Below, piece after piece: positions 1 to 7,192 of a stretch of DNA of 64,000 bases (the stretch's first letter is position 1; each line of letters opens with the position of its first letter). Under the pieces are notes generated by a model. The model searched no databases. It was given only the letters and a program-made list of their open reading frames with translations, and was not told where the DNA came from. Origin of the DNA: Paludibacteraceae bacterium (GTDB taxonomy: Bacteria > Bacteroidota > Bacteroidia > Bacteroidales > Paludibacteraceae); assembly GCA_028694915.1 (NCBI GenBank), contig JAQVJY010000007.1, forward strand, positions 30,059-94,058, in the 5' to 3' direction. The translations under genes were made by a program, and so were the position numbers.

Positions 1-2
1 AA

Positions 3-713
3 GCAGTGGCTTTATGCCAAGCGCATGGTTTCGATAACATCAGCATCGATTTGATGTACGGTTTGCCCAATCAAACGCCAGAAACGTGGCGCAATACCTT
101 GGCTGTGGCTATGAATTTAGGCGTGCAACATCTGTCGGCGTATAGTTTGATGTACGAAGAAGGTTCGCCTTTAAGCCGTTTGCGTAACGCTCATAAAATT
201 ACAGAACTCGACGAGGCAACTTCTGTGGCGTTGTTCGAACAGTTGATTGATACCGTGGCGTTGCATGGTTTTGAGCAATACGAAATTTCTAATTTCTGTT
301 TGCCATCGTTTCATTCGCGTCATAATTCCATTTATTGGCACGGCGTGCCGTATTTAGGCGTTGGTGCGGCGGCTCACTCATTCGATGGTGTTTCGCGTCA
401 GTGGAACGTAGCCAATACAGTGCGTTATATGGCTGGTGTAGCGGTTGGAAAATTGGAAGTGGAACGCGAAGACCTTACCGACGATGAACGCTATAATGAA
501 TTTGTATTTACCGCTTTACGTACTCGTTCTGGTATTAATTTGTCCGATTTAGAACACCAATTTGGCAACGCCCGTTTGGCGTATTGTTTGCGACTGGCGC
601 AACCGTATATCGACGGCGGTCAGCTTGAATTACACACTGGTCAGTTGGCTTTGACACGTGCCGGCATTTTTGTGTCCGACGGCATTATGAGCGATTTGTG
701 CTATGTGGATTAA
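3..713 (+). CDS. hemW: HemW-type radical SAM protein, C-terminal part (5' end outside window)
   Basis: The frame is open from the window edge, so the gene starts upstream and the radical SAM CxxxCxxC cluster is not visible. The first residues (DNISIDLMYGLPNQT) are the conserved barrel strand of the HemW/oxygen-independent coproporphyrinogen oxidase-like family. They are followed by the family segments LSAYSLMYEEGSPL, FEQYEISNF and YLGVGAAAHSF. The C-terminal third carries the HemW winged-helix-like region (YNEFVFTALRTRSGI). HemW proteins are heme chaperones rather than true coproporphyrinogen dehydrogenases. The two cannot be separated on this fragment, but the compact end after the wing fits HemW. 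Stop codon TAA at 711-713; the next gene has its own promoter box. Confidence 0.88.
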   Translation, partial: AVALCQAHGFDNISIDLMYGLPNQTPETWRNTLAVAMNLGVQHLSAYSLMYEEGSPLSRLRNAHKITELDEATSVALFEQLIDTVALHGFEQYEISNFCLPSFHSRHNSIYWHGVPYLGVGAAAHSFDGVSRQWNVANTVRYMAGVAVGKLEVEREDLTDDERYNEFVFTALRTRSGINLSDLEHQFGNARLAYCLRLAQPYIDGGQLELHTGQLALTRAGIFVSDGIMSDLCYVD

Positions 714-735
714 ATGCATTATCGACTATTTTTTT

Positions 736-743
736 TATCTTTG
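736..743 (+). promoter_or_regulatory. Bacteroidota -7 promoter box upstream of the DUF389 gene
   Basis: TATCTTTG matches the Bacteroidota TAnnTTTG box and lies 26 bases before the ATG at 770. No clear -33 TTG was seen at the right distance. Confidence 0.6.
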
Positions 744-769
744 CTTGTCAAACTTAATATAACCGAGTT

Positions 770-2161
770 ATGGAAGAACCTCAAGAATCAAAAAAACAAC
801 TGTTTTGGCGTGAGTTAAAGCACTATATCAAGGAACTGATTGACCTTAATGCTGATGCCGATCCTCATACTACCATTGATAACATTTCCAAAGGAGTGGA
901 GTTTAGAGGTGTCAATGTGTGGATTTTAGTATTTGCTATTGTGGTGGCTTCTATTGGTCTGAATATGAACTCAACGGCGGTTATCATTGGCGCCATGTTA
1001 ATTTCACCGTTGATGAATCCGATTATGGGGTTGGGTTTAGGTGTGGGTATTAGCGATAACGATTTGATTCGTAAGTCGTTGAAAAACTTGTTAATCATGG
1101 TGGTGGTGAGTTTAATCGCTTCCACTACTTACTTCTTATTGACGCCGTTGAGTGATGCACAATCTGAATTGTTAGCGCGCACAAAGCCCACTATCTTTGA
1201 TGTGCTAATTGCCCTATTTGGTGGTTTGGCTGGTATTGTAGCGTCCTCGCGTAAGCAGGAAAAAGTCACGGTCGTATCGGGCGTGGCCATTGCTACGGCG
1301 TTGATGCCTCCGCTGTGTACCGCTGGTTATGGTTTGGGAACAGGTCAATTTGTCTATTTCTTTGGCGCGTTTTACCTCTTTTTTATCAATTCGTTTTTCA
1401 TAGCACTCGCCACGTTTATTATGACGCGTTATCTGAAATTCCCACAAAAAGTCTATTTAGATCACGCCAAAGAAAAACGCGTACGTCATGCCATTCTGTT
1501 CTTTTCCATTTTGGTGATTATTCCTAGTTTTTTTATTGGTTTGAGCGTGATTCGTGAGACGTCGTTCAACAACCAAGCGATTAAATATGTGTCGGCTATT
1601 GAACATAGCGCGATGTTCGACGACGTGCAAATTTTGAATGTAAAACGTTCGTATACTTCTAAAGAACAAACTATTACATTGTCGTTGATAGGCACGCCAC
1701 TTACCGAAGATCAAATCGAGTTATTACAAAAACGGTTGCCTGAATTTGGCTTAGAACAAGCCAAATTAATCATTCGCCATGCAGGCGGTGGTAGTTTGGA
1801 TATTGATACGCAAGCCACTATGTTACAACACTTTTTGGAACGTAAAGAGGAGCAGTTAGCCAACCGAGATTCTACTATTTCGCAGTTACGCGAACAACTC
1901 GCTTCGTTTGAAACAAAGGCTAAAATAACGCCCGAGCAGTTGGCGCGCGAAGTGCAAGTACTTTACCCGCATCTGTTGTCGTTTTCGGTGGCAGAATCCG
2001 AAGAAATTAATCTGAAAACCCAACAAAAACAGACCATTCCCGTGGTAAATAGTACGTGGAGTGTAACACCTACCGCTTTGGAACAGCAACAATTCTCCGA
2101 TTGGATGAAGGCGCGCTTAAATACCAACACGATTAGAATTGTGAACGAAGTGTCTAACTAA
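770..2161 (+). CDS. DUF389 family integral membrane protein
   Basis: A 463-residue protein with a soluble N-terminus and about seven hydrophobic segments between residues 48 and 265. The hallmark DUF389 stretch is present (STAVIIGAMLISPLMNPI followed by a glycine-rich helix), as is a second conserved segment (VSGVAIATALMPPLC). The C-terminal 190 residues are soluble and partly coiled coil (residues about 345-385, rich in E, Q and R). DUF389 proteins are widespread inner-membrane proteins without a settled function. The gene stands alone, with its own promoter box at 736 and a terminator directly after the stop. Confidence 0.88.
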   Translation: MEEPQESKKQLFWRELKHYIKELIDLNADADPHTTIDNISKGVEFRGVNVWILVFAIVVASIGLNMNSTAVIIGAMLISPLMNPIMGLGLGVGISDNDLIRKSLKNLLIMVVVSLIASTTYFLLTPLSDAQSELLARTKPTIFDVLIALFGGLAGIVASSRKQEKVTVVSGVAIATALMPPLCTAGYGLGTGQFVYFFGAFYLFFINSFFIALATFIMTRYLKFPQKVYLDHAKEKRVRHAILFFSILVIIPSFFIGLSVIRETSFNNQAIKYVSAIEHSAMFDDVQILNVKRSYTSKEQTITLSLIGTPLTEDQIELLQKRLPEFGLEQAKLIIRHAGGGSLDIDTQATMLQHFLERKEEQLANRDSTISQLREQLASFETKAKITPEQLAREVQVLYPHLLSFSVAESEEINLKTQQKQTIPVVNSTWSVTPTALEQQQFSDWMKARLNTNTIRIVNEVSN

Positions 2162-2192
2162 AAAAAAGCTCCCAATCGGGAGCTTTTTTTAT
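2161..2192. terminator. Bidirectional intrinsic terminator
   Basis: A-tract, AGCTCCC, loop AATC, GGGAGCT, T-tract. It ends the DUF389 gene on plus and probably the HNH gene (stop at 2230) on minus. Confidence 0.88.
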
Positions 2193-2229
2193 GTATAATT
2201 AATTTAATAGATAGATTACAAAAGATATA

Positions 2230-2529
2230 TTACCGATTGTGTAATTTATTATGGCAGTTATCGCAAACGGAAACAAGCCAATCAATCGGTTCTTTACCAA
2301 TATTCCATTTTGCATACCGTTTGTGGTGAACCTGCGTGGCGCGAGCGCCACAGTAAACACACCGCCAATTATCTCGTTTAAATACAACATATCTTTTCCG
2401 TTGCCAAGCCTCTGATTTTAGATACTCATTTCTGTAATAATCACGTCTTTGCTTGCGCTGGTGTTCAAAGGCAAAATGCTTTAGAATAAATACCGCTATT
2501 ATAAGAAATATTAAGAGAAATGCGTGCAT
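2230..2529 (-). CDS. Small membrane-anchored HNH endonuclease-like protein
   Basis: A 99-residue protein. Residues 3-20 form one hydrophobic helix at the very N-terminus. They are followed by a basic linker and a compact HNH core: Cys57-x2-Cys60, His68-His69, Cys89-x2-Cys92-His93 and His97. The paired CxxC motifs should hold a structural zinc, and the HH pair is the usual catalytic/metal site. The membrane anchor is unusual for an HNH nuclease, which would normally be free to reach DNA. It could hold the enzyme at the envelope, for example against incoming DNA, but that is inference. It is the last gene of the AT-rich island and its promoter region contains one copy of the inverted 54 bp repeat. 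Confidence 0.75.
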   Translation of the reverse strand: MHAFLLIFLIIAVFILKHFAFEHQRKQRRDYYRNEYLKSEAWQRKRYVVFKRDNWRCVYCGARATQVHHKRYAKWNIGKEPIDWLVSVCDNCHNKLHNR

Positions 2530-2546
2530 AGTTTATTTCTGATTTT

Positions 2547-2600
2547 GGCGCAAATTAGGAATTGGAAATTACGTTCGCAGATAAGTAAACTTGCGCCAAA
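2547..2600 (-). repeat. Copy A of a ~54 bp island repeat (inverted relative to copy B)
   Basis: Read on the minus strand, this element matches 4670-4721 on plus with 7 mismatches and one 2-base gap. The core CTGCGAACGT is identical. Its ends are complementary over 10 bases (TTTGGCGCAA / TTGCGCCAAA, 2600-2591 against 2552-2543), so it can fold on itself. It sits just upstream of the small HNH gene. Confidence 0.75.
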
Positions 2601-2623
2601 GAGGTCAAACGGGGGATATTTAT

Positions 2624-3196
2624 TTATTCCTCAATTTTATCATTATCCTCATAATTCCCAATTAGATCTTTAAAATCATCAATATCTTTTCGAAAATCTT
2701 TAAACGTTACTTGATAATTATCATAAACGTCATCAAATAATTCCCAAATTTTATCAAAAGTTGCTTTTACACTTTCACATTGTTCAGATATTTGGTTAAT
2801 GGTGTCATTCTTTGTCAACTTATGTACAATCTGAATTCGAGTATTATTCAAATCATTTGCTAGTTCAGCAAGTTGTCTAATATTTTCATCAATTACTGAT
2901 AGTGTGAGTTCCTGAATTAACTGTCCAAACATTTTTTTCTTTAGGCTTCTATTTTGAAACTCTTGTGGAAATACTTTAAGTTGAATATAAAAGGTTGAAC
3001 ATTCTATTAGTATTCTAATGAATTCCTCTGTTAATTGTTGATATATTAAAACGGAGGCTAAATATCCTTCAATAGTTTTAGTATCAAATGAATTGTCAGC
3101 AAGCAGATTTAAATCAGTTAAATAATCTGGTCGTTCAAAACTTGGCCAATTGTCGGAGTTTGCGAGTTTTTTCAGAATTTCATCTTCGTACGCCAT
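2624..3196 (-). CDS. HEPN-like hypothetical protein
   Basis: A 190-residue, almost entirely helical and acidic soluble protein without a signal peptide or membrane segment. I do not recognise a named family by overall sequence. The one telling motif is Arg120-x4-His125 (NNTRIQIVHKL) inside a helical region, which fits the Rx4-6H signature of HEPN domains. Many HEPN proteins are RNases in toxin-antitoxin and phage-defence loci. The polar residue that often follows the Arg is Ile here, so RNase activity is uncertain. The sequence is AT-rich like its neighbours. The gene has its own 192-base upstream gap, so it is not clearly in an operon with the HNH gene at 4072. The call is tentative. Confidence 0.5.
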   Translation of the reverse strand: MAYEDEILKKLANSDNWPSFERPDYLTDLNLLADNSFDTKTIEGYLASVLIYQQLTEEFIRILIECSTFYIQLKVFPQEFQNRSLKKKMFGQLIQELTLSVIDENIRQLAELANDLNNTRIQIVHKLTKNDTINQISEQCESVKATFDKIWELFDDVYDNYQVTFKDFRKDIDDFKDLIGNYEDNDKIEE

Positions 3197-3388
3197 AATT
3201 TTTAGATATTTTTTTAGACGTTAATTTCGTAACCAAATGATTTTTTTTATTTTGGGATAGAATATATAATTTTTAGAGTTATAGAAACCCTATTTTGGCA
3301 CAAGCTAGAAAATTGCCCCCAATAACTGGCAAAGTATGGATTCTTTTCTGGAATTTAAAAATGAATTTTGTTGTAATATCTTAAGATT

Positions 3389-4072
3389 TCAATTGATTGC
3401 TTTAAAAGTCGAGTTATAAATTTTAGCATGTTTTTGTAGCTTTTGCTTAAGGATCTCTATATCAGATTCTAGTTTTAAATTATGAATTTTTCTATGACAA
3501 TTTGGACATAATGCTACTACATTTTCAATAGAATCTTTTCCCCCTTTAGATAAATATTCAACATGGTGAGTTTCCAGAAAGGGATTGCCATATTTGTCAT
3601 GAAAAGGGGCTTTATTTTCACATAGTTCACAAATACCTTTAGATCTTATAAGAACAAATTCTCTAATATATTCATTTCGAGTAAATTGATTTAAAACTAC
3701 ACTTTTTGTGTAAGTGATGTCATCGATATTTGAAATTTTATCGCGCAATTCAATTAATTCACTAGGAATATTAATATCGCTCTTTTCGAGAGTTGAGTCA
3801 ATTCTATTTAAATGATTTGGAGATGAACTTATTTCAGGGGTTTTAAGAATGATTTGTTGTAGCAAATCGTAGCTTATTTTTAAATTTGGGTCTAATTTAA
3901 TTGCAATTCCTTCATCTTCAAACATCAGTTGAATGTTTTTAAATCCAATGTTCAATTTTTGACATAGGTGAGCTAATCTAATATTGGCAATCCCATTATC
4001 TATTTCTGATAAAACATAATCAGAACTTACCAATAGTTCTCTAAGATTATTTTTTGATTCTATTTTCTCCAT
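3389..4072 (-). CDS. HNH endonuclease with an IF2-N-like N-terminal domain
   Basis: A 227-residue protein. The C-terminal half is a clear McrA-like HNH nuclease domain: Cys148-x2-Cys151, His169-His170, Asn183-containing helix, Cys189-x2-Cys192-His193 and His197. Residues about 30-77 (IRLAHLCQKLNIGFKNIQ then DPNLKISYDLLQQIIL) resemble the small helical domain that starts Bacteroidota translation initiation factor IF2, where conserved R-L-x-x-L-x-x-x-L-N-I-G and N-x-K-I-S positions recur. That resemblance is by eye only. The likely role is DNA cleavage in a restriction or defence setting. No methyltransferase is adjacent. Base composition is much more AT-rich than the flanking core genes, which suggests transfer. 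Confidence 0.72.
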   Translation of the reverse strand: MEKIESKNNLRELLVSSDYVLSEIDNGIANIRLAHLCQKLNIGFKNIQLMFEDEGIAIKLDPNLKISYDLLQQIILKTPEISSSPNHLNRIDSTLEKSDINIPSELIELRDKISNIDDITYTKSVVLNQFTRNEYIREFVLIRSKGICELCENKAPFHDKYGNPFLETHHVEYLSKGGKDSIENVVALCPNCHRKIHNLKLESDIEILKQKLQKHAKIYNSTFKAIN

Positions 4073-4146
4073 AATTAATATTCAACTCTGACACAAGTAC
4101 AAGTTCTGAAACTTTTCTAAAAGAGTAGCTTTCTTCTTATTATTGA

Positions 4147-4575
4147 TTAGTGCATTTTCTCTGCATCAATTTTCCACCCCTCATTTTTTGTTTTTACCCA
4201 AAATATTTTTCCTCTTTCACCATCCCTATCTCTTTTAATATCTCTCTCTGTTGTTACAATTACAGTGACAATAGCACTTTCTTTATTTGCAGATATAAAC
4301 TCTCCTTTTATTTCATACTCCCATAACTCGTCTTCTGTTAATTTTTCGACAACATAATCTATTCTCAATAACTCTTCTTCTGGAGATAAACTTGGAAAAA
4401 TCAAGTATTTCGCAATTGTTTCTTTATCTTTATTAACTACTGCATCCAACCATACTTTTGTAAGATCTGAAGGACTTTCAGAACTACAACCAGCTAATAA
4501 AAAATTCGCTACAAGAGTTATAATTATTGTAGCCATTGTTTTGTTTAATTTTTTTAATTGTGTCATTTTTTTCAT
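4147..4575 (-). CDS. Small lipoprotein, DUF4878-like
   Basis: A 142-residue protein with a long N-terminus (two Met-Lys starts are possible), a hydrophobic signal segment and a lipobox LLAGC. This predicts export and lipid attachment. The mature part (SDLTKVWLDAVVNKDKETI, a central helix pair, then a beta-rich end finishing GWKIDAEKMH) has the shape of DUF4878/SnoaL-like cystatin-fold lipoproteins: a helix, an acidic loop, and strands ending in a Trp-Lys-Ile motif. No enzymatic residues are obvious. It lies inside the AT-rich island on the same strand as its neighbours, but an envelope lipoprotein has no evident link to the nuclease genes. It may be a passenger. Confidence 0.6.
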   Translation of the reverse strand: MKKMTQLKKLNKTMATIIITLVANFLLAGCSSESPSDLTKVWLDAVVNKDKETIAKYLIFPSLSPEEELLRIDYVVEKLTEDELWEYEIKGEFISANKESAIVTVIVTTERDIKRDRDGERGKIFWVKTKNEGWKIDAEKMH

Positions 4576-4902
4576 ACCCTAATTTGTTACGGGTGCAACT
4601 TTTAAATTATTTATTATACTTATATGTAATAACTTATTTAGTCTCTCTCATAATATTTTATTGTCCGATTTTGGGGCAAATTCACTTACCTGCGAACGTG
4701 ATTTAATTTATAATTTGCGCCTTTTATTTTCTTACTTTCTGAACTGATAATGAATTATGTTACTTATTTTGTCTAGTCTTTAGCGGTTACAAGCAGATGT
4801 TTATTGTGACGTAGGCGGGAACCTAAATCGATTAGAGGATAAATGCCTGTTAATGCACGAATATTAGATGCATAGTTATGGAAAAGATTTTTTTTTCCAT
4901 AA
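4576..4902. other. Gene-free gap within the island
   Basis: No convincing reading frame was found in these 327 bases. The gap holds copy B of the island repeat (4670-4721) and most of a perfect 14-base inverted repeat (4872-4906). The rest is AT-rich and unassigned. Confidence 0.6.
4670..4721 (+). repeat. Copy B of the ~54 bp island repeat
   Basis: It matches the reverse complement of 2547-2600 at about 45 of 54 positions, with the CTGCGAACGT core conserved. Its end palindrome is less perfect than that of copy A. Nothing on the plus strand starts downstream of it, so it is not simply a shared promoter. Confidence 0.72.
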
Positions 4903-4906
4903 CTAT
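4872..4906. terminator. Perfect inverted repeat at the 3' end of the TIR operon
   Basis: ATAGTTATGGAAAA, 7-base loop, TTTTCCATAACTAT. It overlaps the stop codon of the membrane-protein gene. A 14-base perfect stem would end the operon, but there is no clear T-tract after it on minus. It could therefore protect the 3' end rather than terminate. Confidence 0.5.
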
Positions 4907-5304
4907 ATAAATAAAAACATTACTAATAAAGTTGTTACTATTAAGATACAATAGAACGGAATTAGCGTTTTTGATAATACACCTGCAATCCAAGTTCTAT
5001 TTCCTTTACAATAATTTGATGCATTCATATTAAAATCAATACGGTCTTCCTCTTTAGTGGTAATTTCATTGTATAAATCTCGGTATTGTCTTTCCTGTGA
5101 AATATAAAATCCATCAAGCAACCAAAAAAACGGAATTACAACATATGCAATTAGGACATAATTTAAATTTGTATCTTTGGCTGCCAGTGCTAATAATGCG
5201 GAAACTAAAGTAATTGTCCAACCTTTAATCAAAAATGAATTGGAGTTCATTCTTGTGATTACATCTTGAATAAATTCAAGATGTTTTAGTTTATTTTCAT
5301 TCAT
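4903..5304 (-). CDS. Small three-helix membrane protein, partner of the TIR protein
   Basis: A 133-residue protein. It has a charged amphipathic N-terminus (KLKHLEFIQDVITRM), a first hydrophobic helix at about residues 24-42 and a second at 48-68. A long cytosolic-type acidic loop follows (QERQYRDLYNEITTKEEDR), then a third hydrophobic helix at about 109-133 that ends the protein. It begins 8 bases after the TIR gene stops and is surely co-transcribed with it. I do not know a named family, although small membrane proteins of this shape are familiar to me beside TIR-type genes. In two-gene TIR systems a membrane protein is often the effector that damages the membrane or binds the TIR product. 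That role is inferred here. Confidence 0.7.
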   Translation of the reverse strand: MNENKLKHLEFIQDVITRMNSNSFLIKGWTITLVSALLALAAKDTNLNYVLIAYVVIPFFWLLDGFYISQERQYRDLYNEITTKEEDRIDFNMNASNYCKGNRTWIAGVLSKTLIPFYCILIVTTLLVMFLFI

Positions 5305-5312
5305 GATATTAA

Positions 5313-6089
5313 TTATCTTTGAGATACAGGTTTATTATCATACAAATAATCTAATGCGTCTTCTGGAGTTTCGCTTCGTTTTGAACCCCAAGAAATAATG
5401 TCTGCTTCCGATAAATCCACAAGGTGGTTTGAATCTAATTTATATTTAATTTTGAGACTTTCATTCACATTATCAGAATTTGAAAATGTTTCAACTCTAC
5501 GTTCAAAACCAAAATGTAAATGTCTTTCGGGAATTTTCTTTTCAATTAGTTTACTTGTAAGAATCTCTGAATAAATCCATGGTGAATATGTCTCTTTTAG
5601 TATATCTGATGTTTCAATTGAATTTGGGGTGTTTATGAGGAATAAACTTTCGCACTTGTCAATCATTTTATTTAATGATGCTGATAACATCATATGTACA
5701 TGACTTGTTGAGAAATTCCTTGTATCATAATTGTAGGTATTACTCTCGCTGTTTTTACAATACGTATTATCAATTTGTTTTAAAAGTTCATTTGAGTATC
5801 CCCAAACACAAGAATCTACGAAACACTTTATTTTGTGTGTACTAAACAAGTATCCTGCTAATGCTATTGCCAGTTTTTCGTCTGTATGCGAATGTGAAAT
5901 AAAAATATGACAATCTAGTTCACTAAACCAATCATTTTCTAATTCTGAACCATTTATTACTCCATTAATTCCAACATATTTGTCCAATCGTTTAACTGTG
6001 GAATTTCTCATTTCATTAAACATTTTTAATCCAACTTGATAGTCCGATTCTCTATATGTTTTTAAGTTAACATTAAATCCTCTGTACAT
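5313..6089 (-). CDS. TIR-domain protein, probable NAD-processing immune enzyme
   Basis: A 258-residue soluble protein. Residues 61-72 (HIFISHSHTDEK) are the first strand and loop of a TIR domain. They are followed by a helix (IALAGYLFSTH) and second strand (KIKCFVDSCVWGYS). The likely catalytic glutamate is Glu175 in YSPWIYSEI, which has the Ser-x-Trp-x3-Glu pattern of NAD-cleaving TIR proteins. Between them lies an unusual 40-residue insertion (about 105-145). About 60 residues precede the TIR fold and about 80 follow it without a recognised domain. It is the first gene of a two-gene operon with the membrane protein at 4903-5304. This resembles TIR-plus-effector defence modules, but no SLOG, SIR2 or macro partner is present, so it is not a standard Thoeris pair. 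Confidence 0.78.
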   Translation of the reverse strand: MYRGFNVNLKTYRESDYQVGLKMFNEMRNSTVKRLDKYVGINGVINGSELENDWFSELDCHIFISHSHTDEKLAIALAGYLFSTHKIKCFVDSCVWGYSNELLKQIDNTYCKNSESNTYNYDTRNFSTSHVHMMLSASLNKMIDKCESLFLINTPNSIETSDILKETYSPWIYSEILTSKLIEKKIPERHLHFGFERRVETFSNSDNVNESLKIKYKLDSNHLVDLSEADIISWGSKRSETPEDALDYLYDNKPVSQR

Positions 6090-6144
6090 TATATTCTATT
6101 TTAAGGGTTTGTATTTGTCTTTTTGTCTTATCCAACAACAGTGT

Positions 6145-6165
6145 ATGCGAATATCGTGTTCGCAT
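6145..6165. promoter_or_regulatory. Palindrome upstream of the TIR operon
   Basis: ATGCGAA, 7-base spacer, TTCGCAT. It lies 56 bases before the TIR start codon, in the upstream region of that operon. It may be an operator or a leader hairpin. A weak -7-like TACATTCG on minus lies just upstream of it (6187-6180). Confidence 0.4.
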
Positions 6166-6220
6166 TAAAAACAATACCACGAATGTACAGACTTATTTTT
6201 AATTAACCAATCTTTTATAA

Positions 6221-6254
6221 AAAAAACCTAACAAGTTTTTTCTTGTTAGGTTTT
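6221..6254 (-). terminator. Intrinsic terminator of the ffh-folD operon
   Basis: On minus: AAAACCTAACAAG, loop AAAAAA, CTTGTTAGGTTTT, then a continuing T-tract. The 13-base stem is perfect and lies about 50 bases after the folD stop. Confidence 0.87.
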
Positions 6255-6302
6255 GTCCAGTGTTCTCTGTTTGGTGGTAGAGCACGTATGTGTTTTTTAG
6301 AA

Positions 6303-7187
6303 TCAGTCTTTATAAATGGCTTTTTTGCCAGCGAGCAAAGTGTTTTTCATCAGGGCTACGCGTGTCATGAGCCCTACGCCGCCAGGCACAGGCGTAATGT
6401 AGGCGCATTTAGGCGCTACTTCGTCGAACTTGACGTCGCCTAGCAGTTTGTAGCCCGATTTGGTGTCGGTAGCAGGCACGCGCGTGGTGCCCACATCAAT
6501 CACTACGGCGCCTTCTTTTACCATGTTGGCGGTAATAAAATGCGGTTGTCCAATAGCCGAAATAATAATGTCGGCTGCTTGGCACTCTTGTACCAAGTTG
6601 TGCGAGTGGCTGTGGCAAACGGTTACGGTGGCATCGCCCGGATAGGTTTTTTGCATCATCAAAATAGCCATTGGTTTGCCCACAATGTTGCTGCGGCCTA
6701 GCACCACACATTTTTTGCCAGACGTTTCGATATTGTAACGTCTAAAAAGTTCCAAAATGCCGTTGGGCGTGGCGGAAATATAACAAGGCAGTCCAATAGC
6801 CATGCGGCCAACGTTAATCGGATGGAATCCATCTACATCTTTACGATAATCGATGGCTTCAATAATATTTGATTCCGAAATATGGGCGGGTAGAGGCAGT
6901 TGTACAATAAAGCCATCCACATCGTCGTCTTCGTTCAATGCGTGTACTTGGGCAAGTAATTCGGCTTCTGTCACGTCGTTTTCGTAACGAATGAGCGTTG
7001 ATTTAAAGCCGCACTCCGCACAATCTTTGAGTTTACCCGCTACATAGGTTTCGCTGCCGCCATCGTGACCTACGAGAATAGTAGCCAAATGCGGTACTTT
7101 TTTGCCTTCGGCACGCATTTGTTGAACTTCCAAGGCAATTTCTTGCTTGAGTTCGTTCGCTATTTTTTTCCCGTCAATCAGTTGCAT
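6303..7187 (-). CDS. folD: Bifunctional methylenetetrahydrofolate dehydrogenase/cyclohydrolase
   Basis: A 294-residue protein of normal FolD length. It interconverts 5,10-methylene-, methenyl- and 10-formyl-tetrahydrofolate using NADP. Visible motifs are the substrate-binding segment with the catalytic Lys ([17 protein letters not shown]), the acidic loop [12 protein letters not shown], the Rossmann signature [14 protein letters not shown] and the C-terminal PGGVG motif. An oddity is that this last motif reads PGGVGLMTR, where the family normally has PGGVGPMT, so a Pro is replaced by Leu. It starts 5 bases after the ffh stop codon and must be co-transcribed with ffh. The operon ends at the terminator at 6221-6254. 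Confidence 0.95.
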   Translation of the reverse strand: MQLIDGKKIANELKQEIALEVQQMRAEGKKVPHLATILVGHDGGSETYVAGKLKDCAECGFKSTLIRYENDVTEAELLAQVHALNEDDDVDGFIVQLPLPAHISESNIIEAIDYRKDVDGFHPINVGRMAIGLPCYISATPNGILELFRRYNIETSGKKCVVLGRSNIVGKPMAILMMQKTYPGDATVTVCHSHSHNLVQECQAADIIISAIGQPHFITANMVKEGAVVIDVGTTRVPATDTKSGYKLLGDVKFDEVAPKCAYITPVPGGVGLMTRVALMKNTLLAGKKAIYKD

Positions 7188-7192
7188 GGTGG

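Noticed and set aside
3289..3340. A third copy of the island repeat near TTTTGGCACAAG
   Set aside because: Only about 12 bases match and the conserved core CTGCGAACGT is missing.
2547..4721. Integron attC sites as the explanation for the 54 bp repeats
   Set aside because: The ends do not carry the RYYYAAC/GTTRRRY boxes, no integrase is near, and the two copies are in opposite orientation.
5313..6089. Calling the TIR pair a Thoeris system
   Set aside because: ThsA-like SLOG, SIR2 or macro domains are not present in the partner or nearby. Only the TIR part fits.
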